DNA of 64,000 nucleotides from Arctopsyche grandis. Taxonomy: Eukaryota > Arthropoda > Insecta > Trichoptera > Hydropsychidae. Position numbers and translations under genes: made by a program. The notes beneath the pieces were generated by a model. The model had not been told where the DNA came from and made no database searches. It saw only the letters and a program-made list of their open reading frames with translations. Location: assembly GCF_051622035.1 (NCBI RefSeq), contig NC_135366.1, forward strand, positions 4,123,001 through 4,187,000, read 5' to 3'. Shown piece by piece: positions 1 through 25,439 of the stretch (its first letter is position 1; every line of letters starts with the position of its first letter).

Positions 1-610
1 TGTGTAATCTACCGTGAGGTTGAGATTCGTGCGTGTCTGTATTTTTGAACAATGACAGGTCAATAAGCAGTTATCAAAAACCGGGACATTTGGCTATCCC
101 GAAATGTCTCTTCGGGACGCTGGGACGAAAGGCTTGAAATCGGAATCTCGGGACGCCTGGCAGCCCTACCTTCGGTAGATTTTACTTTTTCATATTGGGT
201 CATTGCAACATATGTACATATGTAACTAGGGCTGCCAAATTTATTGATATCCAAACCGCGACATTTTAATTATACTCCCCCGCCCCCCTTGCCCCCCAGG
301 TACAGATATTCCAAGAATGATGCGAAACTTTGTATAAAGCGTAATCTTAATAAATGCATTACATTTAAGGTGCTTCTTTTTATACACTAGTATTTCCTTT
401 ATTTTTTTTTTCGGTTTATTTAGTTATTTGAATATTGAATGGAATTAATTACATATTGCCGAAGAAGATTAATGTCGCTTTTCTTGCTTCTTTAACTATG
501 GATGTGTAATCTACCGTGAGGTTGAGATTCGTGCGTGTCTGTATTTTTGAACAATGACAGGTCAATAAGCAGCTATCGAAAATCGGGACATTTGGCTGTC
601 CCGAAATACA
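1..610. repeat. Direct duplication with hAT-like termini
   Basis: Bases 1-110 and about 503-610 are near-identical direct copies, both starting TGTGTAATCTACCGTGAGG. Between them, an inverted pair of TAGGGCTGCC ends lies at about 167-178 and 228-240. These look like the ends of hAT-type elements facing each other. No transposase is visible. The left copy may continue beyond the window. Confidence 0.55.
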
Positions 611-675
611 TACAAATACCGAAATACAGCGATTTATGTAATAAAAAAATGCTGCAATGTTTGTTAATTAATTGT

Positions 676-724
676 CGTCTAAGAAGGCGCATTGGGGTTT
701 ACCTGTTAGGCCTTCCTGGTATAT
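676..724 (+). mobile_element. SINE 3' hairpin tail fragment
   Basis: Only the 3' tail of the window's commonest SINE is present. It is a hairpin with arms AAGGCGC and GCCTTCCTGG around a loop containing TTTACCTGTTAG. The tRNA-like head is missing. Confidence 0.6.
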
Positions 725-779
725 GTATATCTATGCCAAAAATAAATATACCTCGGCCAATAATTCGTTTCACGTAATG

Positions 780-1477
780 GTAATATATGTATATTGAAGT
801 TTTATGACGTTGTATAGATCAATATTCTACTCATGTAGGTTGGATCCTTTTTGCAGAGCTGTGTCTAAATCTAGTGTAGGTTTCAATGGTTCGATTGTGT
901 TTGAAAGAATGCGTTGATAAGAGTTTTCAGTGTGATGTTTATGCGATTTATTGTGTTTTGGTGTGTGTAGTATTATACTATATCAGATATACAATATTCA
1001 TATTGTTGGCCGTTTCTATTTTGTAATATATATTATAATAAAATTAAATTTCATGCGTGGGTGGGTAGTAAGTAGTAAATAAGAATATTTGCTATTGTGG
1101 GCATACAAGGTTGCCAAATTTTAATTATAAATTCCATTGATATATATAATACTACATAGTAGTGTATTTTTTTATTTAAACTTGTGTGTATGAACATGTG
1201 AAATTCCTATGAAAAGAAATTGCATATTTGTGGGAAAATCTATAAGTATAATGCTGAACGCACAAAACCAGTGATTGCTTAAACATTGCCGGTTTAAAAT
1301 AAAAATATAGTGTCATACGAATAGATTATATTTAACTTATGAGTAACGGTGAAGAGTTAGCGTAGTGTAATTTATGTTGGTTGTGTTTTGAATCAGTTAA
1401 GTTTGTGCGCGGTCGACATTCGAAATCGTACGAAATAAATCCGAAGTGAATTATAAATTAGAATAAAAAATATCAAA
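780..1477 (+). other. Upstream region and 5' UTR of the coiled-coil gene
   Basis: AT-rich sequence with no open frame of note. The last 100-150 bases before the ATG at 1478 probably form the 5' UTR. I could not fix a TATA box or transcription start. Confidence 0.35.
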
Positions 1478-16017
<14,540 letters not shown>

Positions 16018-17252
16018 ACGGGGGTCAGCTAATGTGTTGATGTTTTAATTTTTTTTTTTTTAATAATTTAAACACTTTCATTCTGCACTTTTCTGTAGTA
16101 ATTACGTGTAGACGTGAAGGGTTTAAAGTAAAGAAAAAAAAAATGGAAAAATAACTAACAAAATATACTATTAAAGTCGGGGGGATTGTCAAAGTGGAAT
16201 TATGGTTTATGCTAGAATTTTTTTTTAATTGTAAAATTTATTTAGCGAACGACCAACACTCTCATGATAAACGATCTCATTTTACATTTTTTCTTTGTTA
16301 TTTTGAAAGTGTGATACGCTATACTTTATTAGCCTTTATATTAAAAAACAAAATTGATTGTGATAGAAAAAATTGTGAAAAAGAGAGATATTAAAATGAA
16401 GGTAGTATTAAAATATAACTTTATATTATATTGATGTTTTTTATAAACAAAAAAAAATCATTGTAAAATATTATTTTTTCCAAGCTATTTAAAGAAACCA
16501 TATAAGTGCTTTGAATTTGACGAAATTGATTTCTATTGTGTATGAATTAATTATTCTATATATTTATATTATCTTACGTATAATTTAGAGGAAAGCATTT
16601 CAGCAAAAAAACAAAAAAATAATAAAAGTACACTGTGTAAAAATGCTTACAGTCCATATAAAATGTAAATGTGTAACTATAATTGAATACGGTGCAAAGT
16701 ACGCACTTGAAATGTTGACAAAAAAAAAAAAATCATCGTAGAATTTTCATATTAACGAGCGAAAGCTTATTGAATTAAATTTTTTGAGTAACTAAAAAAA
16801 AAAAAAAAAACACTAAGTAAATAGACACTAAATGATTATATATATATGGATATATAAAATTTAGAAAATGCTAGATGGTCGAACTAATAGGGTTGCAAAC
16901 TTTTCCGATTACGTCAGATATTAACCTAATATAATCTTTCGAATTCCCATAAATATTTTAGTCATTTATTTATATATTGTTCTTACCTATATATTTATAT
17001 ATATACAATATTGACGATAAACATCGCTCGGACAGTTTGTTACGAAACAAGTAAATTATGTATTGTACGTAGTTGGCAACCCTATTGACGAATGTTTTGA
17101 AAATATTACATAGAACTCATTACGTATTAGAGATAAACAGGTAGTTGCCATAAAATCTGATTTAGAAATTATGGTTTCAACGAAAGAACCACGTATTTTG
17201 CAAATATACACTGAAAACGTGTATGAAAACATTCAATGCCGAACACTAGAGC
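16018..17252 (+). other. 3' flank and UTR of the coiled-coil gene
   Basis: AT-rich, with AATAAA-like signals near 16618 but no clear cleavage site. Several short A and TA runs. Nothing else recognised. Confidence 0.35.
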
Positions 17253-17255
17253 ATA

Positions 17256-17764
17256 TTTTAAAGGTTGTGGCTATTTGAAGGTACTATATCTGCAAATTAT
17301 TGGCTATTTGCAGGTATTATATCTGCGAATTATTGGCTATTTGCAGGTACTATATCTGCGACAGGCGCAAAGCCTTCTGCACATGCGCGTGAACTGTCAC
17401 TGTCAGCGTGTTTACTGTTAAAATTTTGTTTTAAACCTTTTAAAATTTAGTTCGAACTCATAAAGTGACGTAGAGTAAAAAATATAATCCAAATTAGTTG
17501 ATATTATTAATTGTTAGAAAATTATTATCATATACAACGTATAATACCTACATACAAGTACAAGCCGCGAACTAGCTAAATTATATAAATCTATTATAAT
17601 AATGTGCGAAATTTATTTGCCTCATATATAATGAACGATTGATTAAACAAGTCTAGTATATATTAAATGTAAGAAATTATAATCGGATTATAAGCTCAAG
17701 CGCATGCGCAGAAGGCTTTAGAAAGATATAGTACCTGCAAATAGCCACAACCTCTTTAAAATTT
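17256..17764. mobile_element. MITE with long inverted ends and an internal triplication
   Basis: The left end reads TTTAAAGGTTGTGGCTATTT and the right end inverts to TTTAAAGAGGTTGTGGCTAT. The arms continue through GGTACTATATCT, and AGCCTTCTGC/GCAGAAGGCT also pairs. Near the left end, a unit of about 32 bp containing GGCTATTTGCAGGTA is repeated three times. Target duplication is unclear (TTTAAA or TTAA). Superfamily not assigned. Confidence 0.6.
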
Positions 17765-17765
17765 T

Positions 17766-18355
17766 TTTTTTTTTTTTAACTTTATTTTGCATTAATATAT
17801 TCTGAATGTTTAGATTTGCTCGTGTGATCGGCGTATATTTGACGGAAGCAATGTTTAAAATGAACCACACGAAATGTTAACAAAAAAACCGAGTAGAGAA
17901 TATAAATGTGCTAAATAACTCTTGTAAAGTACACGCTTTTATACATTTTACATATATTTATATTCATATAAACAGATGATTTGAAAATATGATATTAAAT
18001 AATTTTGATCGGTGTTACACACATCTACGACTTCACGTTTTTGACAGTTTTCGCAATCAATCGATATGGCTTTGTCTCGTTTTTTGATTGAAATTTGTGA
18101 TAGCGGAAATATAAATTATTCAATGGGAACACGTTAATAGTCTAAATAATAAAATTGTGTGCTTAAAGCAAAAAAAAAACCAAAAAAAAAAAAAACTAAT
18201 TAATACGCATTGTACGATTTGATTATTTTTTCCTCCCAAATTTTACGTCTCTAACAATGGCTTGATAATTTTTATTATTATTATTATTATTATTCTATAT
18301 AATTATTGAATAGGTTAATCAAATAATGTGATCGAAATTATATGAATTTATAAAG
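17766..18355. other. Convergent intergenic spacer
   Basis: AT-rich sequence between the 3' ends of the coiled-coil gene (plus) and the TMCO6-like gene (minus). Contains an ATT-repeat tract near 18272-18292. No gene seen. Confidence 0.4.
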
Positions 18356-18361
18356 TTTATT
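18356..18361 (-). terminator. Polyadenylation signal AATAAA
   Basis: Minus-strand AATAAA about 76 nt downstream of the TMCO6-like stop codon. Position and sequence fit a real 3' end, but cleavage is not visible. Confidence 0.5.
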
Positions 18362-18436
18362 ATAAACAACACATAAATAATCGAAATAAAGATTATTGAA
18401 AAAAAAAAGAAAACAACATACATATACAAGTTTTTT

Positions 18437-21006
18437 TCAATCTATGTACGCACAAATCACACTGTCGTTCAATGTAATGGATATTTCAGAAAATAAGATC
18501 TGCCGTTCGAGCGAACTCGGAAACGTATTGTAAATGTTTCCCAATAGCCATAAAGTGTCTCTGATTACGTCGACATTACCACTGGATAGTAATATTTTGA
18601 CAGCGCTTACAAAACCATCTGTGTATACTACGTTGCAGGATTCCTCGTCTTCGTAAGCTTCGTAGTCGCACAAGTTTGCCGCTATCCTGATCAGACAATT
18701 TATAACGCACATGTCAGACGGAGAAAGCTTGCGAACTGTTTCAATCAATTCCGTTACGATGAATTTGAAAAAGTTCTTCGACGTGAATACTTGTTGAGAA
18801 GCGCTTTTGTCCGACAAGAGGTATATAAGCCAAAGGAGTTGGTCTGAGTTTCGGTGGCACAATATAGCCCGTTGCGTTATTTCTTCCATTTGGTGATCTC
18901 TGATACATATAATAACAAACGAAAAGTGAAACAGGCACCTGTTTTACCGCAATATTTCATATCAACAACTAGAGAAATGTTATAATAATAAAAGTGCCTC
19001 ATACTCAGGGTCATCACATATTCACTACAGAAATCAAAGTTTTATTTTGATATATGTAGATTTATTTACAATTTGAGTATATGGTGGTGTTGGGTTCAGT
19101 TTCTTTTCTCAGTTGGCCGATTATTTTTTGTATTTGTCTGTCCTTGGGAACTCTTAAATTAACGTGTAATGTACTATAGTTTCAACAAAAATGTCTACAA
19201 TATAAAATGAATGATGTTTATATTAGTTAAACTTAAATAATTGGTTATTAATATTGTTGCGTGGACGTGAAGAGGGGGCTTCCAAGATCGGAGAGAAAGA
19301 CTCAGGAATTTTGTAGAAGTTGTTTATTGGTCTGCTCTCCAGGTCGGAATGGTTTCCAGGCCGAGAGCGCCCCATATTTATACCCGTTGGGCTCAACAAC
19401 TATTGGCCGATGAGTCAGGCGATCCCATTGGCCGTTGCATACGGCTCATTCATTCGTAGAGGCCATTTTGGCGGGAACGACAAATCAGTTGATCTGCGCT
19501 AGTAAACCATCGGTCCACTCACCTAATCTCTACGTTACAATATAATTGAGTATTCGGCGCCACCAAGAGAAATGTTTGTAAATTTATTTGAAAATAATTT
19601 TTACATTTCTCTGGTGCCACCCCTGAAATTTTATGTAGAATGCGGGCGATCGCCATGACACTTTTAAAAAACTGTCAAACTACGATGTTAATTGAATAAT
19701 ATGTTACTTAAATGATCAATTTACTTATGAAAATGTATCCCGTGTTGTTTATTGTGTGTTTTTGAATGCATTGTGCAATTTTTAACGATGCACTTGCCCA
19801 TCTTGCGAGTAATATAAACAAACAGAGAAGTTTTTATCGGACATATGTCGAGCACCAAGCGTCAAATACGACTGATGCTAAAATTATTTAGGAATGTCTG
19901 TGGACATTCCTCACTTGACAACAATATAACGCCTGAAGCCACTTCTATTATTATAACATTTCTCTATCAACAACTCATACTTACGTTAATAGACCACAAT
20001 TCGAATACACTAAATGACTGAGCGCATAAGCAGCACCGTCTACGGTCTTACTCTCGTAGCTATCATCGAGCAGCGGTATAATATTATCTAGCAACCCTTG
20101 AGCTTCAAGTAACTTGGCTATTTTGGAATCACTCACCGATAGGTTGCCTAAACTCCACGTACACAATTCCTGAAAGTGACAAAACATTGCAATCAACAAT
20201 CGTCAACATTCGCCAATCATAAATTGAATCCCGGCTTACCATTAAGTGTCTGTTTTGACTCTGCAGGTATGTGATGAGGTAAGTGCCACAATTTTTAGCC
20301 AAGTATAGACAACTCTTCGTCGGACCGAGTGCAAGGTTGCATATACAACCAGTAGCTATGAGTTGCTTGCGTGCGTCGATACCTGTGAATTTATTGAATA
20401 GATTTGCAAATATTTAATATATATATATATATATATAAAACTTACTGCTTCTTCGGTACATACCTGTCAGCTCTTTGATAAGACCCTGCACTGCTCCGTG
20501 GATTTTGAAGAACGACGATATGTGGTCTTCGTGCTCGCTGAGTGCATACATGAGTATCAATAGTTCGTCTACACTGATTGAACCTTTAGATTTTAATTTT
20601 GTTGCAATTTTTGTGACGGTCTCCACTGAATACTTTCTGCAAGGGTGAAATGATATGGTAAGGATAAGTGTGTAAAATCAATCTAAGCTGAATCAGGGAT
20701 TTAACAAAGATACTTAAGAAGGTGTCCAGCTGAGAGTAAAATGATCTTATTAAAAGCTCAAACTTATGTTTAATTCTAAGAGGTCTTGGAATCTTTTTAC
20801 GCAGTGTGAATCCACATACTACAGAAGAGGTTATGTTTTTGGTATAGTAGGTAGGATATATTTATTAAGGTTATTTACAAGTTTGAAGTGTATCCAAGTC
20901 CTCGTCTGGAACTGTTGATGACATCAGATCGCTGTTGACGACGACTGGTTTCCAATTGCTGCTTCTCTCGAGCCCTCAATTCTCCGAGCGCACTATTATT
21001 CGACAT
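18437..21006 (-). CDS. TMCO6: TMCO6/importin-alpha-like armadillo-repeat protein, 5 exons
   Basis: Minus-strand exons in transcript order: 20879-21006, 20464-20636, 20240-20382, 19985-20169, 18437-18899. Sites are GT-AG with consistent phases (2, 1, 0, 2), total 1092 nt, 363 aa plus stop. The N-terminus is basic and Gln-rich (ELRAREKQQLETSRRQQRS), like an importin-beta-binding-type segment. The rest is helical ARM repeats with motifs such as CICNLALG, YLITYLQSQNRHLMELCTWS and LGNLSVSDSKI. The phrase order matches TMCO6, a divergent importin-alpha-like family of about 490 aa in vertebrates, so this is a shorter member. Function in TMCO6 proteins is poorly known; a nuclear-transport-like role is inference. 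The ATG at 21006 was chosen because the MSNNSALGELR start keeps the basic helix at the N-terminus. An in-frame ATG at 21075 would add 23 residues rich in Cys, Lys and Arg. The last intron (1085 bp) is almost entirely a transposon. Confidence 0.8.
18971..19965. mobile_element. TIR element with 10-bp target duplication, copy 1
   Basis: Perfect 10-bp direct repeats ATCAACAACT at 18961-18970 and 19966-19975 flank it. Termini are inverted: AGAGAAATGTTATAATAATA on the left, the same on the right complement. The right 240 bp matches copy 2 at 23974-24795. It contains a solo LTR (19255-19539) and a short inner inverted repeat with GGTGCC/GGCACC arms at about 19558-19613. No transposase is seen. A 9-10 bp duplication is most like Mutator-type (MULE) elements, but the superfamily is not established. 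Confidence 0.75.
19255..19539 (-). mobile_element. Solo LTR of a retrotransposon
   Basis: Begins TGTTGCGTGG and ends GTTACA on the plus strand, flanked by 4-bp ATAT at 19251-19254 and 19540-19543. Read on the minus strand it is TGTAAC...CAACA, with a TATA box (GGGTATAAATATGG) in the middle and AATAAA near the 3' side, the order expected for a promoter and poly(A) site. The 285-bp length and 4-bp duplication fit a Ty3/gypsy-like family. No internal region or second LTR remains. Confidence 0.7.
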
Positions 21007-21075
21007 GTCAAACCGCTTGTTTTGACGTTTGACGTTTGAAATCGAACGTTTGTGACATTTGAAGAAATAACACAA

Positions 21076-21335
21076 TATTTAACGGGCATATTCACATATA
21101 TTTTATTGTTGTGCATTTGATATAAATATGATTTTTTTTAACGAATTTTCTATATTTTACGGTGTTCAATTTATTTTATATGCATTTAAAATATTGTCAA
21201 GCTTTTATAAAGACTCGCTGTATAGAAAGTCTAAAAAATTATCAAAATTCGTTTATTTGTATATTTTGGATGTGTGCATAAAAATCGTATAAAAGCCTTG
21301 ATATTTTGATACGCTTCCATGACATCAAAACAAAA
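21076..21335 (-). other. Upstream region of the TMCO6-like gene
   Basis: AT-rich 5' flank. No TATA box is evident. The next feature is a SINE whose tail starts near 21340. Confidence 0.3.
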
Positions 21336-21339
21336 ACAA

Positions 21340-21826
21340 ATTTATTTATTTACAAATATACCAGGAAGGCTTAACAGGTAAACCCCAAATGCGCCTTCCT
21401 GGTCCACATAATTATTACATAGATACATGTAAATCTAAAAAATATCTGACATCTATGGTCAGATATTACAAACATCGTATTAATACGATAAATAACAATG
21501 AACAACTTTCATGTAACAATACGAATTTTTATATTCGATAAACAACCACAGAGACATCTATAGTGAGCAATATGGCGAAACCTAAGATATAACAATAACT
21601 AAAGGTTCGCAACAGACAATTGGGAAGGAAACGCCAATTTTTACAGGAATCGTTTCAATGAAAAATTGAATTCAATTGAATCAGAAAAATTGGCAAATTC
21701 TGATAAGAAACGATCGACCTTGACAAAACAAGGTCTGGCCAATAGCGAGACTTAGCGGGAATCGAACTCGTAACATCAAGTACGAAATAATTCAACATTC
21801 ACCACTAGACCACGCTGCTGGTTGCA
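21340..21826 (-). mobile_element. tRNA-derived SINE, full length (type B, long body)
   Basis: Minus orientation. The head at about 21826 is AACCAGCAGCGTGGTCTAG with box B GTTCGATTCCCGC. The body includes GTCAAGGTCGATCGTTTC. The tail hairpin is CCAGGAAGGCGCATTTGGG with GCCTTCCTGG and an AAATA-type tail. Very similar to the plus-oriented copy at 54090-54580, so the subfamily is young. Confidence 0.8.
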
Positions 21827-21839
21827 AATAAAGGCAATA

Positions 21840-22380
21840 GAAAAAAGAAAAGCTGAAGCATTCGAAATATAGCGCTAAAATGAATGTAGAGAATTTCTTT
21901 GATGGTAAATTGGACTGAAAAATAGGTCCTGCAAGAAATGAAGATAAAAAGGCAGTCCATTCTCTGCCCATGTAAAGTGTCCAAGGTTAGTCTGGGAGGA
22001 CTTAGAATGGTGATGGTCGGGATAAAGGGGAAACGAGAAAGAGGGATATTCTCAATACGATGAATTTGTTATTTTTTTTTATTATTATATATTGTACAAA
22101 TATTATATTGATCAATACAATAAAAAAGATTGATTCTTCATTTAAATAGAATTCATGTAAAAAAATCATTAAAAGTTAGATTTGAATCACTTTATGAATA
22201 ATAACGTTAGTGGCAGCAGTTTATACATTTACTTTCAACCTTAAAATTTATGTGGCTAATTGTTATGAATTCTCCTCTGACCTTTCTAGAATGAAAATTA
22301 AATGCTTACATTAATTGTGCATATGTTATTTACGACCCTATTTGCGTGTATTTTATCTGGTTCATTTTGCTATTTTACAA
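21840..22380. other. Intergenic, nothing recognised
   Basis: AT-rich. A few purine-rich stretches near 22020 but no gene or repeat boundary. Confidence 0.3.
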
Positions 22381-22995
22381 CAAGTAGTTAGTCTTCGCGT
22401 GATGTCGCTTCCCTTTTTAAATTCGATAGTGAATTGCGTCATTCGCGAGTGTTGTCTTGAGTGATGACACTATCATGAGTGATTTTGATAATAATTTTTC
22501 CCTTTACATACGTGTAAATAAAGCGTCTATTTTCAAAACAAAATCTATTTCATTATCTAAGTGTCAAGTCCAACATACGGCTATTTGGGGTGCGGTTTTC
22601 TTTGTTTTTTTTCCTAACCAAACCAAACTCAGAGTTATCTCTTTACCCTGTCGTGCCACTATTTGAGTGACAACACACCAAATCGCACAAGAGAGGGGCT
22701 TTATTTCGGTTTTTGGCGAAATGCGATTATATCCAGCTGTCGGCGGCAAATCGATATGGCTAACAAGTCGAATATTAAAACCGTATTCTCTTTTCGTGAG
22801 CGTAAATCGAGTGCGAATAATAAATAATGCCTTTCGCTTGCTTTTTTGCGAAAGACAGAAAACGATGAAGCTGAAAATGACAGGGAATATTTCGCAGATC
22901 GCGCCATTTGTCGACATTGATCTTTTTCACGCGCGATTTACTTCACTTTCATTAGGACCACCGTACACGCACAAATTTCGAACGAATTAATGTTT
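22381..22995. other. CpG-richer block, unassigned
   Basis: This block has clearly more CpG than its neighbours. Frames are open on both strands (about 107 aa plus, 117 aa minus) across 22564-22990. Neither translation resembles a protein I know. It could be a promoter or CpG-containing regulatory block, or an old repeat. Confidence 0.25.
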
Positions 22996-22999
22996 CATA

Positions 23000-23425
23000 A
23001 TTAGATTGGAACGAATTGTTGATGTAGTCTGCAAAAAGGGTACAACCCACGTGTACAAACAGTAGAACGGACATTAATTTTACTCAAGTTTCATCTAGTT
23101 ATTGTTCTATAATGTTAGCATTAACTTCTTTGTCGAATGTATATATGTCTTTACTCACATTTTTAGCAAATAGTCAATTCCTCGTACGCCTCGTCTCAAA
23201 ATTTTATCCAATTTATATTTTGTCTTCAAAGTAATTTAAAGCACACTCTTCCACGAAGCACAGTCGATTTTAGTAAATTTGACTCTAATATGCTTAAAAT
23301 CATTTGAAATTTTGATAATAATTCAAATTTAATACAATTTTCATGTAAAAAGCTTTTAATCTATACATAATTGTACTATATATGTACATTAATAAAGAGG
23401 AATAATAATAGCTTCAATTTTCTGT
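23000..23425. other. Intergenic, nothing recognised
   Basis: AT-rich, no coding or repeat signal seen. Confidence 0.3.
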
Positions 23426-23429
23426 TTGC

Positions 23430-23612
23430 ATTTATTATTCAATTTAAATTTATTTATTTATTTATACAAGTATACACCCATTTTTATTTACACGACATAC
23501 GTATATGGTCAACATTATTCAAGGTCAATTACAAACATCGATCATCAAACATTACAATCATCATAGAGACATCTATGGACAATTTTTGCAGCATTTTTTA
23601 ATATCAACAAAT
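23430..23612 (-). mobile_element. SINE fragment
   Basis: Starts with a TTTA-repeat tail and includes CATAGAGACATCTATGGACA and TTTTTGCAGCATTTTT, the body of the tRNA-headed SINEs here. Head and hairpin are missing or decayed. Confidence 0.5.
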
Positions 23613-23973
23613 TATCCGATTTTTATTTTATTTTATTTCAAAGAAAATGAACACTTAACTTTACAGATCTAGTGCACTAAACAGATACAATACAATCAAT
23701 ATATGTACATAAGCATTTTATACAATGCGAATTCATACAAACATCCACAGTGACATCTATGGAGAAATTTTTGCAGCACTTTATAATCAAATTGTCAAAC
23801 CTCAAGACGCTGAATAATTTGAGGTTAGCAAGAGAGATAGGAAAGGAGAAATCAATTTGACTGGAATCGTATCAATGAAAATCAGAAAAATTGGCAAACT
23901 CTGATAAGAAACGATCGACCTGGAGTTACAAACCAAGGTCTGGCCAGCAGCGGGACTCTAGTGGGACTCGAAC

Positions 23974-24795
23974 GGGGAAATGTTATAATAACACTGTTCG
24001 ACACGAAAAATGTTTCAGAGACGGGATATGACTTTTCTTATATAATAGATCTATGTCCAGTGAACACGAATCTGGTAATAAAGAGTGTTGATTGGCTCGA
24101 GATTCGGAGATATATGTGTTTTTTAAATCGCGCGATTTTTCTATATCTTGGTGTTGTTCGGTCGATTTCTCAAAATCTGTTAATTTCTGTTCAAAATGAA
24201 TATTGGAACCTACAGTCGGGTATTTTATCTTTCATTTGTAGTACTTTTCAGCTTTCAAATCTCTCCAAGTAGTCGTCCAGTTCAAATCAAAAGTCAAAAT
24301 TACGTATTTTCACTTGGGATTTTTTCCCACTGTTAATACTATATTATATTGAGTATTTTCTATTGAAACATGTTTATTAGGATAGTGTTCTGGCCAAACT
24401 ATTTTTTGATTTCGTTTAAAAGGGTTAATTGGATGTGTGGTGAATTTTAAACCGGTTAATTTGCGAGCAAAAATTTCGTATTACTAATAAATTGTGTCAA
24501 TATTACGTGGTACGTCTCCATAACTACGCTACAACGCACGGAATACAACCAGATACATATAAAAATGTATCCCATGTTGTTTATTGTGTGTTTTTTAATG
24601 CATTGTGCAATTTTTTATGATCCTTGCCCATCTTGCGAGTAATATAAACGAACAGAGAAGTTTTTATCGGACATACGTCGAGCACCAAGCATCAAATATG
24701 TCTGATGCTAAAATTATTTAGGAATGTCTGTGGACAATCGTCATTTGACAACAATATAATGCTTAAAGCCACTTCTATTATTATAACATTCCTCT
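23974..24795. mobile_element. TIR element with 10-bp target duplication, copy 2
   Basis: Flanked by GGACTCGAAC (23964-23973) and GGACTTGAAC (24796-24805), 9 of 10 matching. The right end is the same as copy 1 (TCTATTATTATAACATT) and the left end GGGGAAATGTTATAATAA aligns with AGAGAAATGTTATAATAA. The inner left half (TGTTCGACACGAAAAATG) recurs inverted at 56396-56716. The inserted target was a SINE. Confidence 0.75.
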
Positions 24796-24830
24796 GGACT
24801 TGAACTCGTAACCACCCTCCTCGAAAGTAT

Positions 24831-25090
24831 AATTTATTTATTTATAGTTTTGGACTATTGTGGCATTACAGAAAGAACTTAATGCGCCACAATGGCCTTC
24901 ATTTGAAAAAGAGAAGAAAACAAAAATAAAATAAAGTAAAATACATAAAATAAAAAGAAAAAAGCAAAAGCAGAAAAACATGATAAAAAAATAGTAAAAG
25001 AAAAAAAAAAAAAAAAAAACGAAAAATAGTGCATAAAAATGAACATAAGGTGAAAAAATCAAATAAAATAATAAATAAAATCCTCAAATC
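24831..25090 (-). mobile_element. LINE 3' end (tail hairpin type C)
   Basis: The minus-strand tail starts with TTTA repeats. The hairpin arms are GACTATTGTGGC and GCGCCACAATGGCC. It is followed by an A-rich 3' UTR that produces false Phe-rich frames. The same tail is on the reverse-transcriptase-bearing fragment at 39836-40620, so this is the 3' UTR of that LINE family. Confidence 0.6.
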
Positions 25091-25165
25091 CTATTCTTAG
25101 TTTCACATTGAATATAAAGTGTGTATAATATTTAACCACTAGTCCACGCCACTGGTTGTAAATTA

Positions 25166-25432
25166 AAATTTTGCCAGAAAAAGGAGAGGTTTGCCAATTT
25201 GTTGGAACTCAAATGTTGATCATTTGTCGACATTGATCCTCATATTGATCATATAATAGTTGTTGGAACAAATGAAATTAGATAAATTGGCAAACTCTGA
25301 AAGGAGATGATCGACCTTGGAATCACAGTTTCAAGGTCTGGCCAGCAACAAAGCCAGGGATATAATCCGTGACCACACAATCGACAACATCACATGCTAA
25401 CCACTAATGTACATACATATGTATGTTGCTGG
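25166..25432 (-). mobile_element. SINE, decayed, head half
   Basis: Contains AATTGGCAAACTCTGAAAGG, GTCTGGCCAGCAAC and CTAACCACTAATG, the body and head of the family. The tail is missing. Confidence 0.55.
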
Positions 25433-25439
25433 TAAAATT

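Larger units (their letters stand above)
23620..25158 (-). mobile_element. SINE (type A tail) interrupted by two later insertions
   Basis: The minus-strand SINE has its tail at 23620-23700 and body to 23973, resumes at 24796-24830 (GGACTTGAACTCGTAACC), and has its head at about 25130-25158 (TTAACCACTAGTCCACGCC). The first gap is the 10-bp-TSD element and the second a LINE 3' end. This gives the order SINE first, then the two insertions. Confidence 0.7.

Noticed and set aside
19320..19502. 60-aa plus frame
   Set aside because: Lies wholly inside the solo LTR.
21007..21075. Upstream in-frame ATG of the TMCO6-like gene
   Set aside because: It adds a Cys/Lys-rich leader unlike the family; the ATG at 21006 was preferred, though not proven.
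22564..22990. Opposed frames of 107 and 117 aa as genes
   Set aside because: No recognisable protein and no splice or start context; left as an unassigned block.
24838..25087. Phe-rich minus-strand frames resembling membrane proteins
   Set aside because: They come from an A-rich LINE 3' UTR.
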